Origin: Neurospora tetraspora
Taxonomy: Eukaryota; Ascomycota; Sordariomycetes; Sordariales; Sordariaceae
NCBI RefSeq assembly: GCF_033439725.1
Contig: NW_026944383.1
Location: forward strand, 5,580,001 to 5,644,000
Direction of reading: 5' to 3'
Length of the DNA: 64,000 nt
Below the pieces are notes generated by a model, which worked only from the letters and a program-made list of their open reading frames with translations, was not told the origin of the DNA and made no database searches. The stretch's first letter is position 1; each line of letters starts with the position of its first letter. Below, one piece after another: positions 15,704 through 25,849 of this stretch. The translations under genes were made by a program, and so were the position numbers.

Positions 15704-17387
15704 TCAAAGCTCATCATGCGTAGCCGTCTCCGGCTCAGGCGTAGGATCAACCGGCGCAGTCGACTCCTTCTCGTCACTAGTAACAGCCTTGGTAGCCTCC
15801 GGCGTCGTCTCCTCCTCCGAAACAGCCTCCTCAGGCTTTGCCTTTTCCGCCTTGCTTTCCTCTTCCTTTACTGGAGCCGAAGAAGCCTCAACAACAACAC
15901 CCTCGGGCAACTTTTTCTTGGTTCCCTCGCTCAACCGAATCGCATCAATCCACGCCTCCAACTTATCATGTCCCGAGAAATCATCGGCCGCACCAACGGC
16001 GTCGTAGTGTCTCCACCAGCCGCGCTTGGCGTTGATGGCGATGACTTCGATGTCAGCATCCTCCTTGAGACCAAGGGACTTGAGAAGGGAGGCGCCGCCA
16101 GGGTTGGTGGCCAGGGGAACTTCGTAAAAGGGGAAGAGCTTGTGGCCGGAGTGGGCGTATTTGAAGGCTATTTCGGAGAGGGTGGTGAGGGCCTTTTGGG
16201 CTTTTTCGCCGCTGCTAGGAGAGACGAAGGCCAGGACGCAGGTGTTGGATTTGGACGTTAGGCATTCCTTGGTTAGTTTTTCGGGGGTGTTGAGGGAGGG
16301 GATGGGGAGGGCGGTGTCGATTATTACGGGGGCTTCTTGGGTTGGGGCGGGGGTTTCGGAGGAGGTTGAGGAGGAGGTTGAGGTTGAGGTGGAGGTTGAG
16401 GTTGAGGTCTCAGATGACTTGGACTTGGAGGAAGAAGAGGAAGAGGAGGAAGATGCAGCCTTCTTGGAGTCCTTCTTTCCGTTCTTTCCGTTCTTTCCTT
16501 CATTTCCGTTCTTTCCTTCATTTCCGTTCTTTCCATTCTTTCCGTTCTTGGCCTTGGCCGGTGCCGGGTCCGGGTTAGGTTGGCCCGCCTGGGAAAGGAA
16601 CTTCACCATGTCGGCCTTCTTGATCTCACCGTCGTAGACGATGCCGGGGGCATCACCGCCAGGCAGCAGGATCAGAGTAGGAAATTTGTCGACACCGAAA
16701 GTAGATACCGCCTTGGACTGAGTGTTCCGCACCTGGCCGACGGGGATGACATCGAGGAAGTCAATGGCGACGCTCTTCAGCAAGGGAGACGTGGTACCCT
16801 TGTCGGTAAACAGGAGCGCCTTGGCCGTCTCGTTCTTGTCGCTCAGGTACTTGTCGAGGTTCTTGTCCTCGACTTTGACGACGTGGTTGTTGATGCGCGA
16901 GACCACGGCGTCGACGATGGCGCTGGCCGTGCGCTGGCCTTGGTAGTCCTCCACCATGGGCTTGCTGCCGGCATTCTTACCGGGACGCACGATCTTGAGG
17001 GTCGGGAAGCCCTGGACGCCCATGCTGCCGCAGAAGGGCTTGTTGGCGTCATCGTCGCAGTTGACGGCGGCGACCTTGGCCAGGCCTTCGAGGTTCTTGG
17101 CCGCCTTTTCGTAGGCTGGCTTGAGGTTTTGGCAGTGGCCGCACCAAGGGGCGTAGAATTCAACGATCTTTTCGGGGGGAAGGTCAGATTGTTTACTATT
17201 ACTATTGATGATCTAAGATGTAGTCGGGACTTACAGATGTCTGGTTGCTCTTGGCAATCAACCTATCGTAATCCTTTCCGTCGACCTGCAAGACTGGGGA
17301 CTTTTTGGTATAAAGGCCGTTGGCCTGGGCTCCGGGGAGCGCAGACAGGATACCGACTGCCAGAGCGCAGAGGGTGGGGTGATGCAT
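15704..17387 (-). CDS. ER protein disulfide isomerase-like protein with HDEL tail
   Basis: Two exons, 17387-17235 and 17167-15704 (538 aa). The N-terminus (MHHPTLCALAVGILSALPGAQA) is a signal peptide. A thioredoxin domain follows with the active site APWCGHCQNLKP (~residues 56-67), as in Mpd1/P5-type isomerases, then a second thioredoxin-like region without CxxC (VEDKNLDKYL...FPTLILLPGGD). A low-complexity linker (NGKNGNEGKNGNEGK repeats, then Ser and Thr runs) separates a third thioredoxin-like region (CVLAFVSPSSGEKA...RGWWRHYDA). The acidic tail ends in HDEL, the ER-retrieval signal. It would form or shuffle disulfides in secreted proteins. From memory, a PDI at this place in N. crassa rises with cellulase secretion; unverified here. 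Start is supported by the signal peptide. Confidence 0.9.
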
Positions 17388-18119
17388 GATGAAATCAGGA
17401 AGGTCTTGCCTTTGTTTACTTGGTGACTGTGGTGTGTGTAGGGATGGTGGATGATAGGTGAGGTTTGTGGGGTTGAAGCTACAGTGTCATGAATGTACAA
17501 TGGCAGATCAATGGGTATAAGAACAAAGGAAGCTCTCCCGTATGTGTACTAGTACTAGAGAACCCCTTGAGGGATGGTGTCGTGTTTTTGAACCCCAAGG
17601 GAAGCAACAAACAGACAGATCGAGATGAAAGGAAAAGTTGTCATCTTCCCATGTTCGGCAAAAGAACACATTTCAACAGAAGCTGTGAAGCAGGCGCCAC
17701 AAACAAATGAAGTCAGAAGCATCCAGAATCACCAGGGGAACTGCGGTCCGGGGGTCCTTTCAGTGCTATGAAACGTGCTATGGCCGAATTGTGGCCCAAG
17801 CTCCAAAGCACATGGCATGGTGCTTTCCGCAGCGCTTGGGAGCAGATGGCTCGGCGGGAATGTGGGGAAGAGACGCTAACAATGGTGCCGCCTGGAGACA
17901 GCCGCGGAAGATGACGACGCCAGTCCAGTGTTCAACTGTCAACCTCCTCTGTTGGGACTTGACGAGGAAGCTGAGAGATAACGACGAGCCGTAATTCTTT
18001 CCTGGTTTGCACCCGTTCATGTTCTTATCCTCTGTCTTTACTGATCCTCTATCTTTATCAATCATCTATCTTTATCCGAACGTATAGCCCGTCCTGTTAG
18101 ACGCCCGAACGCCATCGCC
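17388..18119. promoter_or_regulatory. Divergent promoter region of PDI and VTA1
   Basis: A 732-bp spacer between two genes starting in opposite directions. Short pyrimidine-rich stretches precede both starts (ATCTTTATCAATCATC upstream of VTA1). No unfolded-protein-response element could be assigned with confidence by eye. Confidence 0.4.
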
Positions 18120-19538
18120 ATGGCAGACAACATCACGATCCCCGCTGCCCTCAAGGCCGCCGATATCAACCTCTGGAAATGCGCGACAAAGGCCCTCCAG
18201 CTCCAATCAGTAAAACCGGAGATTGCATATTGGTGTATGTACAAGAAGCAAAGCAAAGTACCCCCAAGACAACTGGGGGCCGGCAGTGTCTGACTTTTGC
18301 AGGCAATTATTGGGTCGTCAACCAGATCCTTAACAGGGGACTCCACAAAGAGAATGACGAAATGATGACTTATACGATGGACTTGATGGGGAAGCTGGAA
18401 CAGGCACGCTTTATTCCGTCTCCCTTTACCACCTTCTCTTGCTGACTGTTGTTCCCTACAGGCCAAAGCTGAGCACCCGAACGAAGATGCCTACACAGAC
18501 GATGAGGTCGGCCAGGCCGTCGTCGACAGATTCGCACAGGAAACCCTTGATCGCGCCGAGCGAGTGGTCAAGGCAAACAAAGTGACACAGCAAACGGCCA
18601 TGACATTCGACGCCGCCGCTACCTTCTTCCATCTGGTCAACATCTGGGGCCCTGCCGACGAAGAGACGCAACAAAAGATTAAATATGCAAAGTGGAATGC
18701 CGCACGCATCGCAAAGGCTATCAAGGAGGGCAAGGACCCGAACGAGTCCAACCCGAAACGCGAAGAACCCCAACAGCCCGCCTTGGACCCCAGTGATCCA
18801 GAAGTTCAGGCATTGACCGGGTCGGTCGAAAAGAAATCACCACCACCCCTTTCCGTCACAGTGGAGGAAGTTCTAGACAGAGACTTGCAGAGGACGGACG
18901 CTGCCGGCGTGTCTTTGCCAGTCAGCCCAGCCTCGGCTGGCCCATCCCCGATATCCGAAGCCGAACTCAAGTTGCCCGGTGTACCCAGTGGGCTTACTGA
19001 CCCAGCACCGTCAACAGTCTCCTTGGACTCGGACACTCCGGTCTCAGCTCCCACACATAACCCTGTCAACTACAGGCCTGAGCCCGATCTGCCATCCGCT
19101 CCGAGCGCACTGTCATCCTACCCTGATCCTGATATCTCGATGCCTGATGCGGGCGCTGCAGCTTGGACGCCGGATGCTGATCGCCAGCCTCCTGCTCCGC
19201 CCGTGGTTCCTCCCACGTTTGCTCCCAGTGCACCGTCAACAGCTGCTGTGGCATCACCGCCTGTCAACCAGCCGACTGACTTTTACTTCCAGAACCCAGC
19301 TCCTCCAGCTCCCCAAACTCCTGCAGTTCCCAGTCTACAGCCAGTGCCTCCTGCACTAGCTGTCCCTGCATCCACTTATGCCTCTTCGCAAGTTACTGGA
19401 GGCTTCACAACAGACGAAGCTGCCATGGCTTCGGCTCAGAAGCACGCCAAATGGGCGATTTCAGCATTGAACTTTGAAGACGTCCCTACGGCGGTGAAGG
19501 AGCTAAGGAAAGCGTTGGAGATCTTGGGTGCAGCGTAG
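18120..19538 (+). CDS. vta1: VTA1/LIP5 homologue, ESCRT-III/Vps4 cofactor
   Basis: Three exons: 18120-18234, 18303-18403 and 18462-19538 (430 aa). Vta1 stimulates the AAA ATPase Vps4 that recycles ESCRT-III at endosomes. The N-terminal ~165 aa is the tandem MIT-like helical domain (PAALKAADINLWKCATKALQLQ, EIAYWCNYWVVNQIL, QETLDRAERVVKANKVTQQTAMTFDAAATFFHLVNIWG, KIKYAKWNAARIAKAIKEGKDPNESNP). A long Pro/Ser-rich linker follows, then the C-terminal Vps4-binding helices (AQKHAKWAISALNFEDVPTAVKELRKALEILG). The second intron begins GC rather than GT (CAG|GCACGC) and ends CTACAG with a GCTGAC branch site; joining there restores KLEQAKAEHPNED in frame. Yeast Vta1 is 330 aa, and the excess lies in the linker. 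Confidence 0.92.
18404..18461 (+). other. Non-canonical GC-AG intron in VTA1
   Basis: A 58-bp intron with donor CAG|GCACGC, branch-point match GCTGAC at 18441-18446 and acceptor CTACAG. No GT donor nearby restores the conserved protein sequence, so GC use is the simplest reading. Confidence 0.75.
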
Positions 19539-20725
19539 TTGATGGGTGTTACACGAGCTACGCAATGACCCTGGATGGAGGTTTAGGTCAACCACTGGTG
19601 CTCCTACTGATACACGATCCCCGGGCCGTCAGATCTCCATACCTGCTATCGAGCCGTATACACTATTGGAACCAAGGCATCGGAATCGGGTTATAAGCGG
19701 CCGTTATGCATGTTCGGGCAAAAATGCCTTTCACACTATCGGACACTTGGCGTTTACCAGTGGAACATGGAAACTTTCCAGAAGCCATGTTTACCAGGGC
19801 CGGACAATGGGTACGTGTAACCGCTCAGTGACCGTTCGGCCGCACAGGGAGCCCTAGGCGAGTCTCGTTCTGACAGCCTCTCGAGGGCTGGGATAATACA
19901 TTGCGCACTTTGAAACGAGACAGCGAAAACACAATCTGCCGATTTCAAGGCAGGTCTGAGGGCTGGTACACAGTCCTTCGCATCGATTTTGACGAAGCTG
20001 GGTCGAGAGAGGCTACAGAGAAAGGGTCCAGGCACCCCAGGGAGACTTGGTTATAGACGTAATGTCGCGAGGATGGACCGCTGTTGTTTATGTGTCAAAT
20101 TCAGGGGCAAATTGAGCGTGGAATTCTACTGGTCATCGACACACCGACATGTGCACGTTTCGATGAGTGAGGCTGATGGCTATGCAAGCCTCTGGTGATG
20201 ACCATCTCCAAGTCGTCTTGGCCATCTCGGTCACTAAACAACTTTGAGATTGGTATTGTGTGTTTTGCTTTTCGGTGATCGGTTCTGGTTGAACACTCGT
20301 CGTTGTTTTGTGGCGTATATAAACGCGCTTCGTCCCGTGATTATTAGGGGTTTTCTTTCGTCCCAAGTCATCAGTCCCCTCTTCATACACAATACCAGTC
20401 GAACCTTGCTACCCGCAAGTCTCAGTCGGCATCTTGCAGATTACATCAGACACCCCGTCAGTCATAAACTACCGTTTCGGACCCTTATTTCTCAACTTAC
20501 GCCACAACATCAAATCATCACCGAGGTCTCACATTTCTTCCTTTGGGCGTTTCCCGTATAAAGTACGTTATCTTTCCTTCAAACGTCTACTAAACTCATC
20601 GCTAACCTCTGCAAAGGTCTTCAAGTCTCGATATACAATCTTCCTGTCACCCAGGCAACCGACTTCTCACTTCACCATCGTCCACGTAACGAGCAAGCAA
20701 AGCGAACGCGTACTCAAATTTCAAG
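19539..20725. promoter_or_regulatory. Intergenic region with promoter and long leader of the Gly/Ser-rich gene
   Basis: A TATATAAA box lies at about 20316-20323. The distance to the next ATG (20726) implies a leader of ~370 nt, very pyrimidine-rich and possibly containing a small intron. Long leaders of this type are common in strongly expressed, regulated Neurospora genes. No other gene is supported. Confidence 0.4.
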
Positions 20726-20965
20726 ATGCCCCAGGAAATCATCACCAGCGGCTCAGGCAGCTACACATGGACTGGCAGCGCCACTTCTGGTTCATCCAGC
20801 TACACCGGCTCGTCGTCCTCCGGCTCGTCCGGCTCTGGCTCAGGCGGTAGTGATGGCTGGAGACCCCGCACCTACACGCCTCTCCCCATCTCCGATGGCA
20901 GCGCTACTGGCGGCGGCGGTGGTGGCGGTGGCAGATGCACCGACGAGGTCAGAAAAAGACGTTAA
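20726..20965 (+). CDS. Small Gly/Ser-rich protein of unknown function
   Basis: I do not recognise this gene. The frame from the ATG at 20726 gives 79 aa: residues ~8-44 are almost all Ser, Gly and Thr (SGSGSYTWTGSATSGSSSYT), then a short PRTYTPLPISDG segment, a run of eight Gly, and CTDEVRKRR. There is no signal peptide or membrane segment. GAG|GTCAGA near the end could be an intron donor, so the true C-terminus may differ. Support comes from the TATA box ~400 bp upstream, the biased composition and the lack of any competing frame. It could be a small disordered stress or conidiation protein, but that is a guess. Confidence 0.45.
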   Translation: MPQEIITSGSGSYTWTGSATSGSSSYTGSSSSGSSGSGSGGSDGWRPRTYTPLPISDGSATGGGGGGGGRCTDEVRKRR

Positions 20966-23016
20966 GCAAATGGAGGGATGGGCAGAAAAAAGTGACGGGT
21001 GGCATGGTGATTTTGATGGTACAGAGCGGGGAGTAGGATGATGATGACCTGACTTACGGCGTTGAGGCATGACTTTTCTTCTTCTTCTGCGATACATACC
21101 CGGCGGCTTGTTAACTTCAATGATTACCTCTCCTTTGTCTACCCTTCTTCAAGACCCTTTTCTTCTCAACTCAGCTCTGTATCAACACTTCTTCGCGATG
21201 ACATAGAGATCAAAATCGAGGGACTCAGGTTCAGGGATTGCCCAAGAGGCTTCAGTTGCGTATCAGCGATGGGTTACTTTTGACGGACAGAGCGATCCCA
21301 AGGACTGCGCAACAGTTTTCTTCGTTCAGCAGCTCCTTAACGAATCTACAAAAGAACAGCTCTATTCTAGTAATGGAAAAGTAACTCCGCATATTCTCGT
21401 GGTTTGAAAACTATCCTATCAAGTTCCCATCAAACATTCTGAAAACATGTCTCTCGCAATATTGAGAATCCCCTCAATCTGACTGGTCCTTCTTACTGAC
21501 TGAACCGACAACTGACTGACCGTTCCAAGACATACCCTTGTAACCAGTTCCTCCTCCTCCAAGTCCGCAGTTCCTCAACAAAATCCCAACATTCTGACAC
21601 CGCTGACACCAAGCCCGTTTTCAGCCATTCAGCCATACCCGGTTTCACGTCGTACATGGGCTTTCGTCGATAGCGAATTTCTGTCCATGTAGCAATTTGA
21701 TCAACCTGTGTCCTGTGTTCAACCCACGTGGTTTGTAGCACCCTGAAACGGGTACCTAGGAAAGGGGGAACTGGCTGATATTGGGTGGTTCAGTGGGTGA
21801 TTGGTATCGCGGGGGGGCCTGACGCGTAGGTGAGTCGCGACGGGAGTCTTAAGGTAAGGTAAACTGACTGTGGCGCGCACGCCGCGCGGTGAGGTATGCG
21901 CGGTGAGCTGCGCTGCTGCACTGCACTGCTACAGGTCTACGACGCAGGTATCAGGGACACGAAAGACATGTGGACTTTATATTCGGGATACAAAAGGCGA
22001 AGCAAATTCAATGTTTTTGTTTCTTTGTAGGGGTAGTGATCTATCTTGGGTCGTATGAACAGAGCTAGGTATGTTGCTCACCGCCAAGCAAGGAATGCTG
22101 TGGCAGATGTAGTCTGCGCATTTTGACACGCGACGTGCCGACGTGGGCTGGGGGATTTGGAAGATGGTGAACTGCTGTAGCCAGCGAGTTTTCGTGGGTA
22201 ATCGACCTCCGCTGGATGCTTCTCTCAAAAGAAAACAAGTGACGGTACGTGAGAACCTCATTACAGCCGAGGGCTTGCAAGGGCAAGGGTTGCAAAGGCA
22301 GGAGCTGCGTTGCTAGGAGGACGAACGCCTTCAACACCACGCCAATGAGTATCACGAGAACGTGTACTGCCAATGTTGCAACTAGTAAATAAATTTGCGT
22401 TCATCTCTACGAGTACTTGCATTCATACTTGAATGGTGATAGAACTAAAGGCTGCTGCGAATTACGAACTGGTTGTTGTGGTCTTTGAACGTCGTGGGTG
22501 CACATGATCACGAATGTGGTTGTTCAAGAGAATGGAAACACCAACAATGAGCTGGAGTGTTGGGTCACGGGCGCTGGATCAAGAAAAATTAACCCACCAA
22601 GGGAAAGTGTGCGTTGCCCATTTCTGCCAGCAAACAGAAGGAACGGGATGGATTCAAACCACCACCAAGACCATCGCGACCCGTCGCCACCAGCCTTCTG
22701 TCAAGGAAGGAAGGCACGCCTCCAACGTCACCAAGGCCCAGATCGCCAGACTTCACACCAAACCTCCAGCTTCAGAGGCCACATCAACATCAGCACCACC
22801 ACCACCAGCAGCAGCTTCAACATGAAGAGCACCAAATCACAGGCATCAGCAACCACACCGCCAGCACCACCACCAGCAGCACCGGCATCAACACCAGCTC
22901 GAACATGAAAAACCCCCAGACCGCCACCACGACCCAACACCAACACCAGTACCAGGAGTACCTGACTCGAGGTATATATATTAGTTCCGCAGACCTCAAT
23001 TCAACAACAAAGCAAA
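20966..23016. other. Intergenic region
   Basis: No supported gene. Part of it (22780-22900) is rich in CAC/CAG trinucleotides, which open spurious His- and Gln-rich frames on several phases. The region 21860-21935 is GC-rich, with repeated GCGCG and CTGCACTGCACTGC. Confidence 0.45.
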
Positions 23017-23166
23017 GTGCGGTTGGCGTAGTGGTTAACGCGTTCGCTCAGTAAACTGCTGTCCCAATAGTCGTCCAACTTGGGTCTGCATAGTCAGTAC
23101 CCCTACAGTGGCCAGGGGAGCACATCTGCCAGCGAGAGAACCCGGGTTCGAACCCCGGACCGCACA
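23017..23166 (+). tRNA. Intron-containing tRNA gene (cloverleaf register suggests anticodon AGT, Thr; uncertain)
   Basis: A complete class I cloverleaf can be drawn: acceptor GTGCGGT (23017-23023) with ACCGCAC (23159-23165); D stem GCGT/ACGC around AGTGGTTA; anticodon stem TTCGC (23043-23047) with GCGAG (23132-23136); five-base variable loop; T stem CCGGG/CCCGG around TTCGAAC. These include clear A-box and B-box elements. The two anticodon-stem halves are separated by 84 nt, so an intron of about 77 nt (23054-23130) is inferred. In this register the anticodon would be AGT, but position 33 is C instead of the usual U, so identity is doubtful. A run of seven T at 23169-23175 is a Pol III terminator. 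Confidence 0.8.
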
Positions 23167-23955
23167 TCTTTTTTTCCTATTTCTATCTTTTTTCTTTTTC
23201 GCTGCTTGCTGCCGTGACTGGGGGCTGCTGTGGCCTTCCAGACTGAAGATGGGGAGATGAGGAGGCGGAAGCTAGACTAGAGATGGACGGTTATTACTTT
23301 TCGAGTGCTTGAGCAGCTGATGTTGGGAGAGAACGGCGTCTTGAAGGAAGTGAGGTTGGGGATCTTGCTCCCAGAAGCCAGCAGCTATCTGATGTTTACC
23401 CCTCATGGGAAGAACATACGAGTAAGTGTCTGCCTGGAAAGTTTGAGTGTCGGAGTGGGCACCCTAACCCTGGGTATAGGAATGGCCTTCCGTCTGATCT
23501 GATGTATTTAGAAGAGGTGTACATGGGCAGCCCTTGTTTTTAAAGTGTTCTTGTAATCATTTTCGTGGCTCAAAAGTGTCTTGTAGCGAATAGTCTCTGC
23601 TTTGGTGAGGCCGGGTTCCGCATCCCAAAAGTCCGTCTTCTGGGGCGGCACGAAGCCAAGCAAGCTGGGGACCCAGACCTCTTCAACTTGGTACACCCTG
23701 TTGAAGAGGCGGGAAATATTTCGATGCTATTGGAAGTCATTCCACAGCTCCTTGCTGTTAGGGTCCTTTGCAAGCTTGAGGATGACTGATTTGCCCTCCT
23801 GGGCGAAGATATTGTTACGACAGCACATTTTACTACAATCGTTACAATTTCACATTCATACTCAAGTTTCTTGAGTATTCTGAGTTTTGGTCGGCAACAT
23901 TCTTTCATTCACCATGTTTTACTTCATTCTTTCTCTATATTCTCTTTGGCGGTGA
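23167..23955. other. Intergenic region
   Basis: Flank between the tRNA and the decayed coding stretch to its right. Short frames only; none carries recognisable features. Confidence 0.4.
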
Positions 23956-25180
23956 AAATGTCTTCGGGAAATATTGGTCCCCAGCCCGACCTCCCCCGGT
24001 CCTTCATTCATCGGAGGACTACAAGCCTTCCAACGCTTACAATATTGAGGAGAAGGGCTAGAAATTCAGCGAGGTCTACGCACTTGGGACTGGGGAGCTA
24101 TCGCCGAACGTAGTGAAGATGCCCGCAAGGGATAGCCAAGAGGCGCCAGCTTCAACACCACCATCACCACCATCGCCGAGCGGCAGGAACCTCAGCCCCC
24201 TCTGTGCGCGATCAGTCTCTGTGCTCGACCAGTTTTCTTGCTGCTACAACCACGATTTCCTTCGTTTTTGGCTGCTGCTCTCCTGCGGCGTTGGCAATGG
24301 ATCATTGGATCTTCATACCGATCGTGGCAGACGGTTTTCTTCTACTTACAACTTTTGGAAGTGGAGATGGCAATCCACGACGAAACCCCTGACCCAGAAT
24401 GGCGCTCCAGGTGAAGAACCCTTGCAAACCAAGCCTTAAACCGATGAGTTGTAGCCGGGTGAACACCCGGACGTCACTCCAGACCACGGCTCTACGGTGG
24501 CGCAAGAAGGGATGAACAAAGGGCATGAGAAATAGTAAAGCTTCGCGGCCTGGGGCTTGCCGGACTGGTGTGCCAAAGCTCCGCATTTGCGGATTCAGTA
24601 AACATTTTCCTGGTCAGCGGGAGGAAGGAGCGGTCTTATTTCAACAGGTTGGTTGCAGCATTTGGGCGGGAAAACTAAGACAGCGAGCCAAGCTCCGAAC
24701 GCCTTCGACAAGCCAGCTCAACTCCCGAACCCCCAGACGAAAAAAGTTGAAGCCCCGAATGCATTCGACAAGTCGGCCCAATCCAAAGACAAGCCCGAAG
24801 GCCAACCGAATGCTTCCGAAAGAGCGGGACATAGCACTGAACTCGAAGACAAGCCCGAAGGGTGGTTGTAGCAGGCGAGGCAGTTAGACGTGTAAACACA
24901 CGCATTATATTACATAGAGGTACCTACCCGGCCATGCTACAAACAAACTTGCGGCAAATGCAGAAAGCCCTACCACGGTCGGTTTGGTCCTTGTGTCGCA
25001 TCCGGCAAAGTCAATAATAAGGTTGTTTCGCAGAGACATTGAATGCCTTAATCTCGCAGCAAGCCTGGAAGCGGTGCTACGATTGCGGCCAGGACGGGTG
25101 CACATGTCTGCAGAATAAGGTGGACCGCAGAAAATAACGACGACGACAACGAGCTCGACCAGTTCTATTTCCACTTGAAG
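23956..25180 (+). pseudogene. Possible decayed protein-coding gene of unknown family
   Basis: Host-like codon texture persists, but no frame stays open. Pieces read like protein in shifting frames: MSSGNIGPQPDLPRSF at the start; MAIHDETPDPEWRS near 24370, followed soon by several stops; a hydrophilic repeat-like piece (APNAFDKPAQLPNPQ, then EAPNAFDKSAQSKDKPEGQP) at 24690-24870; and a zinc-knuckle-like TCGKCRKPYHGRFGPC at about 24950-25000. Many stops are TGA or TAG in places where CGA or CAG would give sense, compatible with C-to-T change. I do not recognise the family. It may instead be several unrelated scraps. Confidence 0.3.
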
Positions 25181-25630
25181 AAAGACAGAAACGCGGGCCA
25201 GGGATGTAGGGGGTCCCAGCAGGCGTAGTATTCTACTTGGGGTTCGGGTTGGGAGGAAGAGTGGTCAATAGGAGAGCTGCGCATGGGGATCAAGAGGCGG
25301 CAGTTATTATTTTGGGTTGGAAAGAGAAGGATTTCAGGAGGAAAGCAAGACGGGAGGGCGACGGGATGAAAGGAAACAAGGCCTTGTTACTGAATCATCT
25401 GTGCCCCACTTCAACCCTGGCTTGGAAGGTGACGGAGGCAAGAACTCGGAGAAGACACTCGTTCCTTCCTTCAACAGAATGTCACAGCACAATAAAAAAA
25501 ATTTAAGCAACAGGGATTTCGGACGAGTTCTTTGCACAATTATTTTTCATTGTGTCATTTCTAGTCGCGTTCAAGTCGACATCGCTGAGTGTCTACGTAC
25601 GCTGCCATCTAATAATTCTCAAAAGAACCA

Positions 25631-25849
25631 TCACCACTGCGCCCACACTTGGTTCATATCCCACATCATAACGCCGCCAAAGCTCAAGAATGTCTGGGAG
25701 TACTTGATGACGTTGGCCAGTTGGCTTCCAGCCACATACCCGGTACCTGCAGCTGCCGGGCTGCCCGACACTCCCAAGAGAATCTTGACGTTCTTGTTCT
25801 TGCTGACCGTCTTGGCCCAGTTGTCCAACACCCATTGTCCTCTGGCAAT
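25631..25849 (-). pseudogene. GH18 chitinase C-terminal fragment
   Basis: The last 73 codons read IARGQWVLDNWAKT... then KNVKILLGVSGSPAAAGTGYV, IKYSQTFLSFGGVMMWDMNQVW and a stop. This matches the final strands of class III (GH18) fungal chitinases (LLGVPAS...GGVMMWD). The catalytic DxxDxDxE motif and the first ~230 residues are absent. The fragment continues in the same frame as the upstream disordered protein after one TAG codon (25850-25852), with no usable intron between them. It is therefore either an eroded chitinase relic that the other gene now abuts, or the end of a former fusion. It is unlikely to be active. Confidence 0.7.

Noticed and set aside
22498-23054. His/Gln/Thr-rich frames upstream of the tRNA
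   Set aside because: Produced by a CAC/CAG trinucleotide stretch that is open in several phases; no conserved segment, and one runs into the tRNA.
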